DNA from: a virus
Virus record (IMG/VR): IMGVR_UViG_3300029319_000144
Location: 1-39,478 of that record
Direction: 5' to 3' (one strand)
DNA: 39,478 bases
The notes below the pieces were generated by a model, which was not told where the DNA came from, did not search any database, and was given only the letters and a program-made list of their open reading frames with translations. Position numbers and translations under genes: made by a program. This document shows, in pieces, positions 8,265-16,784 of the stretch; the first letter of the stretch is position 1; each line of letters begins with the position of its first letter.

Positions 8265-9239
8265 ATGGCAGTAGGAACTGCAGCCGGATACGGTAGTCTA
8301 CCTTCGGGTAATTTTCAGGCCGAAATCTATAGCCAAAAAGTTCTTAAATTTTTTCGTAGAGCATCAGTAGTTGAAGATATTACAAATACTGATTATGCGG
8401 GAGAGATTGAGAACTTTGGTGACACGGTTCGTATCATTAAAGAACCAACAATCACCATTTCATCTTACACTCGTGGTTCTGTGGTAACTCCGCAAGACCT
8501 TGCAGACGATGAAATACAATTGACTGTAGATCAGGCCAATGCGTTTGCGTTTAAAGTGGACGACATAGAAGAAAGACAGTCTCATGTAAACTTTGAGGCT
8601 TTGTCAACTTCTTCTGGTGCGTTTTCTCTAAAGCGTAACTTTGATAAAAATGTCCTGCAGAACATGATTGATAATGCTGGAATCAAAGGTGCTTCTGGCA
8701 CAGTTGAAACAGATTCCAATCTTGGTACTTCAGGCACTCCTGTAACAGTAGCAGGATCAGATGCGGGTGATGACGTTGTAAACCTCATGGCTCTTATGGC
8801 ACGAAAGCTTGATGAGCAAGATGTGCCAGAAGAGGGTCGTTGGTTTGTAGCCCCGCCTCGTGTTTATGAGAACCTTTACAAAGCGGGTGCTAAAATCGTT
8901 GAAGTTCAAGTAACTGGCGATGATGTATCTCCTCTTCGTAACGGTCTTGTAACGAATCAGAAAATCATGGGCTTCACTCTGTACAAGTCAAATGCTCTGC
9001 GACAATCTGCAGATGCTACGACAACTACGGACATGGTGTCTGTGAGTGGTGTCGGTTCAGGAGAGAACGTTGTTCTCGCTGGTCACATTTCTTCCACAGC
9101 AACTGCTTCTCAGATTGCTAAGACGGAAGCTATTCGTGATCCAGACTCCTTTGCTGACGTTGTACGTGGTCTTCATGTCTTTGGTCGCAAGGTTCTTCGT
9201 CCCGAAAGTCTTGTCCTTGGCATCGTTGACTATAGCTAA
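8265..9239 (+). CDS. Major capsid (coat) protein, P22-like HK97 fold
   Basis: The 324-residue product follows the scaffold gene with an AAGGAG site. It resembles the P22-type coat family common in marine podoviruses. The N-terminus reads FQAEIYSQKVLKFFRRASVVEDITN, followed by a GDTVRIIKEPTITISSYTRG strand region near residue 48, an FAFKVDDIEERQS helix near 87, and RWFVAPPRVYENLYKAGAKI near 194. The gene looks more GC-rich in third positions than the unknown genes around it, consistent with high expression. It should assemble with scaffold into the icosahedral procapsid on the portal vertex. Confidence 0.92.
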   Translation: MAVGTAAGYGSLPSGNFQAEIYSQKVLKFFRRASVVEDITNTDYAGEIENFGDTVRIIKEPTITISSYTRGSVVTPQDLADDEIQLTVDQANAFAFKVDDIEERQSHVNFEALSTSSGAFSLKRNFDKNVLQNMIDNAGIKGASGTVETDSNLGTSGTPVTVAGSDAGDDVVNLMALMARKLDEQDVPEEGRWFVAPPRVYENLYKAGAKIVEVQVTGDDVSPLRNGLVTNQKIMGFTLYKSNALRQSADATTTTDMVSVSGVGSGENVVLAGHISSTATASQIAKTEAIRDPDSFADVVRGLHVFGRKVLRPESLVLGIVDYS

Positions 9240-9255
9240 TAGGAGGGCATAGATT

Positions 9256-9735
9256 ATGGCGACTATTGATCGTACTATTTCAGGTGGAGGGACCGTAGGT
9301 CATCCATCTCGTATGCCCACTCCATATGTAATCACCTCTCAGGTCCATGACACTGCAGATGGTGGCACAGGTGGTGATGTTGTCCAATTGGTTGATGTCC
9401 CCGCTGATAGCATGATTGTTGCAGGGGCTTTAGAAGTATTGGAAGCTCGTGGTAATAGTCAGATTACTTTGGACGTTGGGTTTACTGGCGGTGATGTAGA
9501 CTGTTTTATTGACGGTGATGCACTCGCTGCTGGATTTACACCCTTTCTTGAAGCAGCTAATGGTGCTTCAGGTTCAAACGCACGTATCCTAACAAGTGCT
9601 GACACGATTGACGCTCTCATCCTTGATGGGGGATCGTCTGGTGAAAGTGCTGCACGTTTCCGTATTCACGTTTGTTTGGTTGATATCTCACGCAACCCAC
9701 TGACTGAAGCGGCAACTACTTCATCGGGTACGTAA
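9256..9735 (+). CDS. Putative capsid decoration protein
   Basis: The gene lies 16 bases after the coat gene with an AGGAGGG site, and the transcript appears to end just after it at an intrinsic terminator. It is therefore probably co-expressed with coat at high level. The 159-residue product is mostly predicted beta structure, rich in Gly, Asp and Thr, with no membrane segment or catalytic motif. Position and composition suggest a capsid-surface decoration (cementing) protein or head fibre base. No family is recognised with certainty. Confidence 0.65.
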   Translation: MATIDRTISGGGTVGHPSRMPTPYVITSQVHDTADGGTGGDVVQLVDVPADSMIVAGALEVLEARGNSQITLDVGFTGGDVDCFIDGDALAAGFTPFLEAANGASGSNARILTSADTIDALILDGGSSGESAARFRIHVCLVDISRNPLTEAATTSSGT

Positions 9736-9750
9736 TGTACTAAAGGTTTT

Positions 9751-9780
9751 GTGGGGTTCCTTAAAAACCCCACTCTTTTT
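9751..9780 (+). terminator. Intrinsic terminator after the capsid block
   Basis: GTGGGGTT (9751-9758) pairs perfectly with AACCCCAC (9766-9773) across a 7-base loop, and TCTTTTT follows at once. This is a textbook rho-independent terminator on the + strand. It separates the scaffold/coat/decoration block from the oxygenase and tail genes. Since no promoter is evident just downstream, it may be leaky and lower expression of the tail genes relative to capsid. Confidence 0.88.
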
Positions 9781-9808
9781 GCTATGATTTGATTTGAAGG
9801 AGATACAG

Positions 9809-10453
9809 ATGTTTTTTAAATTATTAGATGATAATGATGTTAAGTTTTGTTTAGACAATCTTCCTAAAGATAAAACTTACCAAGACGGAACAAAAACAGG
9901 AACTAACAAACAAAATTCAGAGTCCCTTGCAGTTCCTGACTCAGTTAAAAAACGAATAACAAGTGCTTTATACGATACTTTTTATATAGACAGTGTGTAT
10001 TGTCCTAACAGAGTATCAGTAAATTTTTACAATAAATACAAAGAAGGTGACTATTACGATTTACATGTAGATAGCTTTAGAGCTTTGCCTAAATCAAACA
10101 ACGTTTACTTTGATTATGGCTGGAGCGTAAATCTACATGATGATTACGAGGGTGGCGAGTTTATTATACAAACTCCTATTGGACAGATAGGTAAAAAACT
10201 ACAGGCTGGTGAGGCTGTAATCTTTCCCATAATATACCCTCACGGTGTTCAAAAAGTTACAAAAGGAACTCGTCAAAACGTAGTAGGTTGGATGTCTTCT
10301 CATATATCATATGAAAGTTCATTCATACTAAAAAATATATTTGAAGTGGGTGACTTTGTGCAGAAGCTAAACTCTGAACAGGCCAAGGCTATCAAAGTAA
10401 AAACTGATTTAGTGTTGAATTATCTTCACAAATTTTGGGGTCAAAATAAATGA
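9809..10453 (+). CDS. 2OG-Fe(II) dioxygenase, PKHD/PiuC-like hydroxylase
   Basis: The start is the ATG at 9809, set by the AAGGAG at 9797-9802. An in-frame TTG at 9794 lies upstream of that site and is unlikely. The 214-residue protein matches PKHD-type hydroxylases: FYNKYKEGDYYDLHVDS with iron ligands H86 and D88, the core strand YEGGEFII (113-120), then LQAGEAVIFP and YPHGVQKVTKGTRQNVVGW with third ligand H145 and the 2-oxoglutarate-binding R155. The C-terminal helix region also resembles YbiX/PiuC. Such enzymes hydroxylate protein or small-molecule substrates using O2, Fe(II) and 2-oxoglutarate. The substrate is unknown; the site between capsid and tail genes suggests late expression. Confidence 0.86.
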   Translation: MFFKLLDDNDVKFCLDNLPKDKTYQDGTKTGTNKQNSESLAVPDSVKKRITSALYDTFYIDSVYCPNRVSVNFYNKYKEGDYYDLHVDSFRALPKSNNVYFDYGWSVNLHDDYEGGEFIIQTPIGQIGKKLQAGEAVIFPIIYPHGVQKVTKGTRQNVVGWMSSHISYESSFILKNIFEVGDFVQKLNSEQAKAIKVKTDLVLNYLHKFWGQNK

Positions 10454-11796
10454 ACTACGCAGAAATAATAAATGCGGTGTTACTTGATTTAAACGAAACT
10501 ACTATTGCAGAATCTGCAGCAGGACTATCGGGTACTCGTGGTATTCAAACTACAGTTAAAGAAGATGTGAATAGAGCTATTCGTGATATCAATAATGAAC
10601 ACAATCAATGGCCCTACAACTACGAGTTAGTAAAGTACAATCTATTTGGTGGTAGGGCAGAATATAAGTTTCCCACTAAAATAAAAATATCTTCCGTATC
10701 TGGTGCGTTTACCATGAATGAAAGGGTAACAGGAGGCACTAGCGGTGCAATCGGCATAGTGAGAAAAATTAGCCCTTTGTTTCTTATAGTTGAAGTTGAA
10801 GACGGAATCTTTCAAAGTTCAGAAACGTTAACTGGTGCATCCTCTAGCGCAACTGCTACCAGTGGTAATATTCTTGACTGCACAGACATTGACTTTGACA
10901 CTGCATTTATTGTGGGTAGAAACTTAATTACAAACGGGGCGTTCGACAAAACTTTTACACTATCAGATTATTGGAACTCAAGATCAACTAACCCTGCAGG
11001 AACAAGCACCTCTGGCACTCCTGCACTGTCAAATGCCTCTAGCGGAAATTTATCTTACGCTGCAGGTGTGCTAAGACTAAATGCTGGCACAGTAGATCAG
11101 GCGATACCCACTGTAGTGAATGATACTTATAGAGTGACAATCCGTTTTTCATCAGGCACAAGCAGCGCAACCTCTGTAACTCTAAGAGTGTTTGCTGGCT
11201 CTTCTTCTGACAAAGACTCTGACCTATCGGAGTCTTTTTCCATATCTGACGTTGGGGGAGGAAAGATACAAACAACTACTTTCACTGCATCGACACAACA
11301 GACGTTTATCACTCTTAGTAATGAAGCATCTGCAAACGTAGATGTAGATTTTATAGAGGTGTTTCAAAATGATATATCTGGTGAGTATCTATACTGTTTA
11401 GATAAAGACGAATACTACAGAGGTAGCCGTAACTATACGTCAAAGAGAGAGAGGGCGTATCGTGCTTTATCTGCACCTGATAGCGGCTATGGTAAGCCAG
11501 AAGAAATATCCACTACAAATTTTGATGCATTTCTTTTGTGTCCATCACCTGATAATGATTTTTATTCTGTTGAGCTAGGAGTGTTCTTTGAGACAGAACC
11601 TCTTTCAGCGTTTAGCGATATACCCATAATACCAAAAAGATTTCACGATGTGATAGTGGCTAGGGCAAAGTATTTTGCACATCAGCTAAGAGGTAACGAT
11701 AACGCTGCACAATTTTCTATGAGAGATTATGAGCTTGGTGTGAAGCGAATGAGATCTGAGTTAATCCAAAAGAAAACTTATATGAGAGCAGTTTAA
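10450..11796 (+). CDS. Head-tail adaptor/gatekeeper with inserted beta domains
   Basis: The start overlaps the oxygenase stop as ATGA. Residues 1-80 (IINAVLLDLNE, then VKEDVNRAIRDINNEHNQWPYNYE) and the C-terminal part from about 310 resemble helical adaptor proteins that bind the portal in P22/T7-type tails. Between them are two insertions. Residues about 86-142 have a GTSGAIG / GETLTGASSSATA-like beta module. Residues about 158-306 (ITNGAFDK, then DYWNSRST, ending VDVDFIEVFQ) have the pattern of a jelly-roll carbohydrate-binding module. At 448 residues it is about twice the size of a plain adaptor. The adaptor call rests mainly on position and the N-terminal helices. Confidence 0.65.
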   Translation: MNYAEIINAVLLDLNETTIAESAAGLSGTRGIQTTVKEDVNRAIRDINNEHNQWPYNYELVKYNLFGGRAEYKFPTKIKISSVSGAFTMNERVTGGTSGAIGIVRKISPLFLIVEVEDGIFQSSETLTGASSSATATSGNILDCTDIDFDTAFIVGRNLITNGAFDKTFTLSDYWNSRSTNPAGTSTSGTPALSNASSGNLSYAAGVLRLNAGTVDQAIPTVVNDTYRVTIRFSSGTSSATSVTLRVFAGSSSDKDSDLSESFSISDVGGGKIQTTTFTASTQQTFITLSNEASANVDVDFIEVFQNDISGEYLYCLDKDEYYRGSRNYTSKRERAYRALSAPDSGYGKPEEISTTNFDAFLLCPSPDNDFYSVELGVFFETEPLSAFSDIPIIPKRFHDVIVARAKYFAHQLRGNDNAAQFSMRDYELGVKRMRSELIQKKTYMRAV

Positions 11797-13319
11797 TGCC
11801 AATCCAAGCTTTTAACGTAAACTGTGAAGGTGGTTTAGTGTTAGACCAAAGTATCTTTGCTATGAACCCAGGAGAGGCTATTACGTTGCAAAACTTTGAG
11901 CCTGATGTTCAAGGAGGTTATTCTAAGATACTAGGGTTTGAAAAGTTTGATAGCAATGCGCTTTCAGGAAGCGGTATTGTATTAGGAATATCAACTTATA
12001 AAAATCAATTTGTAGTTGCAGCAAGAGGGGCAAACGTTCAATTTTCTAGTGGATCAGGTTGGACTAACATAGCTACTAATAGAACAAGTGCAGGACGTTA
12101 CTCTTTTGTGACGTATGATTTTGATGGCACTGAAAACTTAGCGATGGCAGATGGTGTGAATGATGCTGCTATTTGGGATGGTTCTAGCTATGTAACTATT
12201 ACAGCCTCTGCAGGAGGAACTAAACCTACAGCCCCTGATGTTGTGCAAGAGTTTAAAGGCCATTTATTTTTTGGTGGCATGTCAAACTCACCTCACACTG
12301 TAAAGTTCAGCGCACCATTTAGTGAAAATGATTTTAGTGCAGCGTCTGGTGCAGGAGAGATAGCGTTTGGCAGTGATGTTGTTAGCCTTAAACCTTTTAG
12401 AGAAACTCTAATTATATTTTGTAAAAATGAAATATATAAACTTGTTGGCTCTAGCGCAGCAGACTTTCAGGTTCAACCTATAACCAGAAACATAGGCTGT
12501 ATATCTCATTTCACTGTTCAGGAGATCGGCGGTGATCTCGTATTCCTTGCCCCTGACGGATTACGTACAGTAGCAGGTACTGAGCGTATTGATGATATTG
12601 AGTTAGGGACTATTTCAAAACAAGTTCAGCCTAGACTAAATGCTCTTACTTCAAATCAAATTTCTAATTTATCATCTCATACTATAAAAAGTAAAAGTCA
12701 GTATCGCATGTATTTTCCAACCACTTCTGGCACTGAAGCTAATATGACAGGTTTAATTGGCGTATTAAAAAGAAATGCACGAACACAACAGATAGGTTGG
12801 GAATATGCAGATATTAAAGGTATCAAGCCAAGTATAGCAGCATCAGGTTTTATATCAGATGTAGAAACGGTTTTACATGGTGATTACGATGGTGGATTTG
12901 TTTACAAACAAGAAAGTGGTGGAACTTTTGATAGCACTAATTTTTCTTCTATATATAGAACTGTTGACTACGTTATGGGCGATGTAGGCATAAGAAAAAA
13001 TATGCAAAGAGTTATTATAAACTATTTAGGCACAGGCACTGTTAAAGATGTAGATTTAAATGTTGAGTACGACTACGGAGATGTTCTTCAACCTAGTCCT
13101 GCTGTGTATGATCTTAAAGATCCTGCAGGCACAGCTTTCTATGGTGGAGGCACATACGGTTCATCGACATACAATGCATCAGCATATACACCTTTATATA
13201 GACAATCTGTAGAGGGTTCAGGTTTTGCCGTAGCCTTAAAGTTTTCGGATACAAGCACTAATCCAACATATACCCTGAAAGGATTTGGATTAGAATTTAC
13301 ACCAGGAGGTAGAATGTAA
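11796..13319 (+). CDS. Tail nozzle/hub protein, beta-propeller-like
   Basis: The ATG overlaps the previous stop as TAATG. The 507 residues are nearly all beta strand. The N-terminus carries FNVNCEGGLVLD and LQNFEPDVQGGYSKILGFEKF, and repeated blade-like segments follow (NLAMADGVNDAAIWDG, DLVFLAPDGLRTVAG). This matches the class of marine podovirus tail proteins related in layout to P22 gp10 or the T7 gp12 nozzle. Placed between the adaptor and the fibre, it probably forms the distal tail tube and the fibre attachment site. Assignment is by pattern and order, not a unique motif. Confidence 0.65.
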   Translation: MPIQAFNVNCEGGLVLDQSIFAMNPGEAITLQNFEPDVQGGYSKILGFEKFDSNALSGSGIVLGISTYKNQFVVAARGANVQFSSGSGWTNIATNRTSAGRYSFVTYDFDGTENLAMADGVNDAAIWDGSSYVTITASAGGTKPTAPDVVQEFKGHLFFGGMSNSPHTVKFSAPFSENDFSAASGAGEIAFGSDVVSLKPFRETLIIFCKNEIYKLVGSSAADFQVQPITRNIGCISHFTVQEIGGDLVFLAPDGLRTVAGTERIDDIELGTISKQVQPRLNALTSNQISNLSSHTIKSKSQYRMYFPTTSGTEANMTGLIGVLKRNARTQQIGWEYADIKGIKPSIAASGFISDVETVLHGDYDGGFVYKQESGGTFDSTNFSSIYRTVDYVMGDVGIRKNMQRVIINYLGTGTVKDVDLNVEYDYGDVLQPSPAVYDLKDPAGTAFYGGGTYGSSTYNASAYTPLYRQSVEGSGFAVALKFSDTSTNPTYTLKGFGLEFTPGGRM

Positions 13320-16165
13320 TGGGTACAGGTTATACAAAAGGTCTTAGCTATTTTGTAGATGGCGAAACTATTGAGGCTTCAGATTTTACCACTGAGTTCG
13401 GTTTAGTAGACGCTGCATTTGAAACTGGTGGTCATCAGCATGACGGAACGGACGGTGAAGGGGGTGCTATAGAAAAGCTTCTTAGCAATACCATTACGTT
13501 TGGCACGGGTGCAGATACAGATATAGCAGTGACATTTGATGGTAATAGCAGTGATGGTGTTCTTACCTGGAAAGAAGATGAAGATTACTTTGAGTTTTCA
13601 GATGATATTCTCATGGCTTCTACAGAAAAGATACAGTTTGGTGACACTGCTAGCTTCATTCAACAAAGTGGTGATGGTGTTCTTCGCATAGATGGGGAAG
13701 CTACCATCGACCTCAATGCATCAACTGCGGTTACAGTAAGTCACGATCTCAAGTTAGACTCAGACGGTGCGATTTTAGGCTTTGGTGCTGATAATGATAT
13801 AACTCTAACTCATACTGCAGATACAGGATTAACTTGTAATGGCACTATAACTGCTACAGGATTTACTATAGGTTCTGCTGCAATAACAGAAGCAGAATTA
13901 GAAATACTTGATGGTGCTTCGGTAACGACTGCAGAACTAAATATTATTGACGGTAATACTTCAGCTACTTCGACTTCAGTTGCAGATGCTGATAGAGTAG
14001 TTTTAAATGATGATGGAACTATGGTGCAGGTAGCAGTAACTGATCTTGCAGCTTACTTCGATGATGAAATTACAGCCATGCCTAATCTTGTTAGCACTGG
14101 AGCATTAGACTCTGGTTCTATAACATCTGGATTTGGCACTATCAATACAGGTTCATCTGCTATAACAACTACTGGCTTAATATCTGGAGGTTCTCTTGAT
14201 ATTGATGATGTTCTTATAAATGGCACAACCATAGGTCACACAGATGATACAGATCTAATAACTGTTGCAAATGGTTTAGTTACGGTTGCAGGAGAAATAT
14301 CTGTAACTACATTAGATATTGGTGGCACTAACGTAACATCAACTGCTGCAGAGTTAAATATATTAGATGGGGTAACATCAACTGCTGCTGAATTAAATAT
14401 TGTTGATGGCAATACCTCTGCTACTTCTACTAGTGTAGCTGATGCAGATCGTGTTGTTCTTAATGACGATGGCACTATGGTTCAAGTGGCTGTTACTGAC
14501 TTAGCTGCATACTTTGATGATGAGATAACTGCTATGCCTAATCTTGTGTCTACAGGAGCTTTGGACACAGGATCAATTACATCTGGATTTGGTGCTATTG
14601 ACAATGGCACTTCTGGTATAAGAACAGATACATTTACTGCAGAAACGTCCTTTGTGCCTGATGCCGCTGATGGTGCAACGTTAGGCACTGCATCATTAGA
14701 ATTTAGTGATTTATTTTTAGCTGATGGTGGACAAATACTTTTCGGTAACGATCAAGAAATAACTCTTACTCACGTAGCAGATTCAGGACTAACACTTAAA
14801 CATGCTGCTACAGCCGATGATAAGTTTCCAACGTTGACTCTTGCGGCAGGAGATACAGACATAGCTGCTAGTGACAAACTAGGAGTAATTAATTTCCAAG
14901 CTCCTGATGAAGGGACAGGCACAGATGCTATACTGGTAGCCGCTGGTATAGAAGCTGTGTCAGAGGGTGACTTTTCAGCTAGTTCAAACGCTACGTCTCT
15001 GGTGTTTAAAACAGCATCATCAGAAGCTGCTGCGGAGGTCATGCGTATTGATTCAAGTGGTGCGGTTGGAATTGGAACTACCCCATCAGGTGGTACAGCA
15101 CTGGACGTTCGTAATGATGGTGTAATTCAAATTGTTAGCACAGATACTGTTCAACTTATAGCGTCAAATGGTGGTAGTCAGTTAAAGAATGTATCAAACA
15201 ATCCATTGCTTTTTGGCACTAATAATACAGAAGCAATGCGTATTGACGCATCCCAACGAGTGCTAATTGGAACAACTTCAGCTGTTACTGGTCATCAGTT
15301 ACGAGTTCATGGCGGTAGCGGCACTGGTGCAATTCAAATAGGAGCCGCTACAAATTTTAACAGCGTAATATCATTTGGAGATCCAGCAAATAGCTCCATA
15401 GGTAAAATTGAGTACGCTCATAATGGTGATCAGATGCGGTTTTTTGTGTCTGGATCTCAGCGTGGGCTTATTGATACTTCTGGACGACTTTTGATGCTAA
15501 AGACAGCGGCAGGATTGGCTAATACTGGCTTTGAAACACATGCTAATGCCGCTGGATTCCTTGGTACAACAAGCACAGGAGCAGCCCTTTATGTTAATAG
15601 AGAAGACTCCGACGGAACGCTTGTAGTTTTCAGACAAGATAACAGTGATGAAGGCAGCATAACCGTGTCTGGCAGTACTGTGAGTTATAATGGTGGACAC
15701 CTTTCACGTTGGTCACAAACTGCTGATGGAAACCGCATCGATGGATTGCTCAAAGGCACTGTGATGACTAATCTTGATAAGATGGCTGTCTGGACCAAAG
15801 AAGATGGCACGGTCAAGAATAATGAGCAACTTAACTGCATGGCTGTATCGTCTGTTGAGGGCGATGCGAATGTATCTGGTGTATTTGTTAATTGGAATGA
15901 AGAGGAACTTCACGACGATGCTTACGCTAGTAGTCGCGTTAACGATATGAATATCGCAATGACTGGCGATATGGTCATTAGAATTAAACAAGGCACAACA
16001 GTAGCACGAGGTGACTTGCTGATGAGTGCGGGAGATGGCACAGCCAAGCCGCAAGGCGATGATATCGTGCGATCAAAAACGATAGCAAAGGTCACCAGCA
16101 CACACGTTAGCCATACTTACAGCGATGGTAGCTATCTTGTGCCATGCGTTTTGATGGCTTGCTGA
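13319..16165 (+). CDS. Tail fibre protein with repeated central shaft
   Basis: The 948-residue product begins at TAATG coupled to the nozzle gene. The N-terminus has GHQHDGTDG (about 39-47), a His-rich motif often seen near fibre attachment domains. The central part is a Thr/Ser/Asp-rich beta shaft with AELNI-DG repeats (for example TAELNIIDG and AAELNILDG). It carries an almost perfect 64-residue internal duplication (210-273 and 362-425). A distal region with MRIDSSGAVGIGTT and a C-terminal domain (about 800-948, ending GSYLVPCVLMAC) complete it; the last domain may be a folding or receptor-binding head. The protein should recognise the host surface. Whether the C-terminal domain cleaves itself, as in some intramolecular chaperones, cannot be seen. 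Confidence 0.87.
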   Translation: MGTGYTKGLSYFVDGETIEASDFTTEFGLVDAAFETGGHQHDGTDGEGGAIEKLLSNTITFGTGADTDIAVTFDGNSSDGVLTWKEDEDYFEFSDDILMASTEKIQFGDTASFIQQSGDGVLRIDGEATIDLNASTAVTVSHDLKLDSDGAILGFGADNDITLTHTADTGLTCNGTITATGFTIGSAAITEAELEILDGASVTTAELNIIDGNTSATSTSVADADRVVLNDDGTMVQVAVTDLAAYFDDEITAMPNLVSTGALDSGSITSGFGTINTGSSAITTTGLISGGSLDIDDVLINGTTIGHTDDTDLITVANGLVTVAGEISVTTLDIGGTNVTSTAAELNILDGVTSTAAELNIVDGNTSATSTSVADADRVVLNDDGTMVQVAVTDLAAYFDDEITAMPNLVSTGALDTGSITSGFGAIDNGTSGIRTDTFTAETSFVPDAADGATLGTASLEFSDLFLADGGQILFGNDQEITLTHVADSGLTLKHAATADDKFPTLTLAAGDTDIAASDKLGVINFQAPDEGTGTDAILVAAGIEAVSEGDFSASSNATSLVFKTASSEAAAEVMRIDSSGAVGIGTTPSGGTALDVRNDGVIQIVSTDTVQLIASNGGSQLKNVSNNPLLFGTNNTEAMRIDASQRVLIGTTSAVTGHQLRVHGGSGTGAIQIGAATNFNSVISFGDPANSSIGKIEYAHNGDQMRFFVSGSQRGLIDTSGRLLMLKTAAGLANTGFETHANAAGFLGTTSTGAALYVNREDSDGTLVVFRQDNSDEGSITVSGSTVSYNGGHLSRWSQTADGNRIDGLLKGTVMTNLDKMAVWTKEDGTVKNNEQLNCMAVSSVEGDANVSGVFVNWNEEELHDDAYASSRVNDMNIAMTGDMVIRIKQGTTVARGDLLMSAGDGTAKPQGDDIVRSKTIAKVTSTHVSHTYSDGSYLVPCVLMAC
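13946..14137 (+). repeat. Fibre shaft duplication, copy 1
   Basis: Sixty-four codons of the fibre gene whose protein product matches copy 2 (14402-14593) at 62 of 64 residues; only the first residue (Ile/Val) and residue 56 (Ser/Thr) differ. Although the proteins are nearly identical, 39 of 64 codons differ by my count, 37 of them silently. Confidence 0.9.
14402..14593 (+). repeat. Fibre shaft duplication, copy 2
   Basis: Second copy of the 64-codon unit, 264 bases after the end of copy 1 and in the same frame. Total nucleotide difference from copy 1 is about 47 of 192 by hand count, almost all at synonymous positions. The preceding AAELNI-DG element is itself repeated in tandem just upstream. 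Confidence 0.9.
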
Positions 16166-16176
16166 AGGAGAAAAAA

Positions 16177-16494
16177 ATGGCAGCGACATGGACAGTTAAT
16201 AATCTTGACTTTTATAAGAGTCATGAAGGTAAAACAAATGTAGTTTTTACTGTGCATTGGAATTGTGCAGATAAAGATTCAAATGGAAACACAGGACAAT
16301 GCTATGGTTCTATTGCTATTCCAACAGATGATTTGTCTTCTTTTACCTCATATTCAGATATAAAAGAAACACAAGCAATAGGTTGGGCAAAAGCTGCTCT
16401 AGGTTCTGATGAAGTAACCTCAATAGAAACAAATGTAGCTAATCAAATTGTAGAAAAAGCAACCCCAAAACAAGATTCTGGTAAGCCTTGGTAA
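16177..16494 (+). CDS. Hypothetical 105-aa protein (DUF7936-like)
   Basis: The start at 16177 follows GAAGGAG with good spacing; an upstream in-frame ATG at 16144 would overlap the fibre gene and lacks such a site. The product begins MAATWTVNNLDFYKSHEGKTNV and contains NCADKDSNGNTGQCYGSI, then AIGWAKAALG and a short helical C-terminus. I recognise this as a protein often found next to fibre genes in marine phages, probably the DUF7936 family, of unknown function. Mixed beta-alpha, no signal or membrane segment. A role in fibre assembly or the virion is possible from position. Confidence 0.75.
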   Translation: MAATWTVNNLDFYKSHEGKTNVVFTVHWNCADKDSNGNTGQCYGSIAIPTDDLSSFTSYSDIKETQAIGWAKAALGSDEVTSIETNVANQIVEKATPKQDSGKPW

Positions 16495-16529
16495 GTTGAA
16501 AATTTTTATAGGCACACTATCTATTATAT

Positions 16530-16544
16530 ACAGTTAATAACTGT
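16530..16544 (+). promoter_or_regulatory. Short perfect inverted repeat between genes
   Basis: ACAGTT, a 3-base AAT spacer, then AACTGT lies in the 70-base gap upstream of the next gene and ends 9 bases before its AGGAGA site. No T-run follows, so it is not a terminator. It could be a protein-binding dyad or a weak RNA hairpin affecting translation. A chance palindrome cannot be excluded in this AT-rich gap. Confidence 0.35.
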
Positions 16545-16564
16545 TAGCTAATAGGAGAAATAAA

Positions 16565-16783
16565 ATGGCTGAAGAAGCACAAGTTGTAAATATTAATGGC
16601 ACTGAATACAATGAAGCTGATCTTACTGAACAGCATAAGTATTTTATAGCACAGATTAAAGATTTGCAAAGTAAGTCTAAGAGCTTGAAGTTTCAACTTG
16701 ATCAAGTTCAAGTTAGCCTCAATGCTTTTACAAACTCTTTGATATCTGAGCTAGAGAAAAGCTCTGAGAAACAGGAAGACTAA
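16565..16783 (+). CDS. Small coiled-coil protein (DUF6447-like)
   Basis: It is preceded by TAGGAGAAATAAA. The 72-residue product has VVNINGTEYNEADLTEQHKYFIAQIKDLQSK at the N-terminus and then a long heptad-patterned helix, ending in an acidic/basic tail. This resembles the DUF6447 family of small phage proteins with no known function. It starts a closely spaced series with the two small genes that follow. Confidence 0.75.
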   Translation: MAEEAQVVNINGTEYNEADLTEQHKYFIAQIKDLQSKSKSLKFQLDQVQVSLNAFTNSLISELEKSSEKQED

Positions 16784-16784
16784 A

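Noticed and set aside
9783-9802. TATGAT resembling a -10 promoter box just before the oxygenase gene
   Set aside because: The sequence 17 bases upstream is a poor -35 (3 of 6 matches) and overlaps the terminator; the start would leave almost no leader before the ribosome site.
16496-16527. TTGAAA and TATTAT resembling a promoter
   Set aside because: Spacing is 20 bases, too wide for a normal sigma-70 promoter, and such boxes are common by chance in AT-rich DNA.
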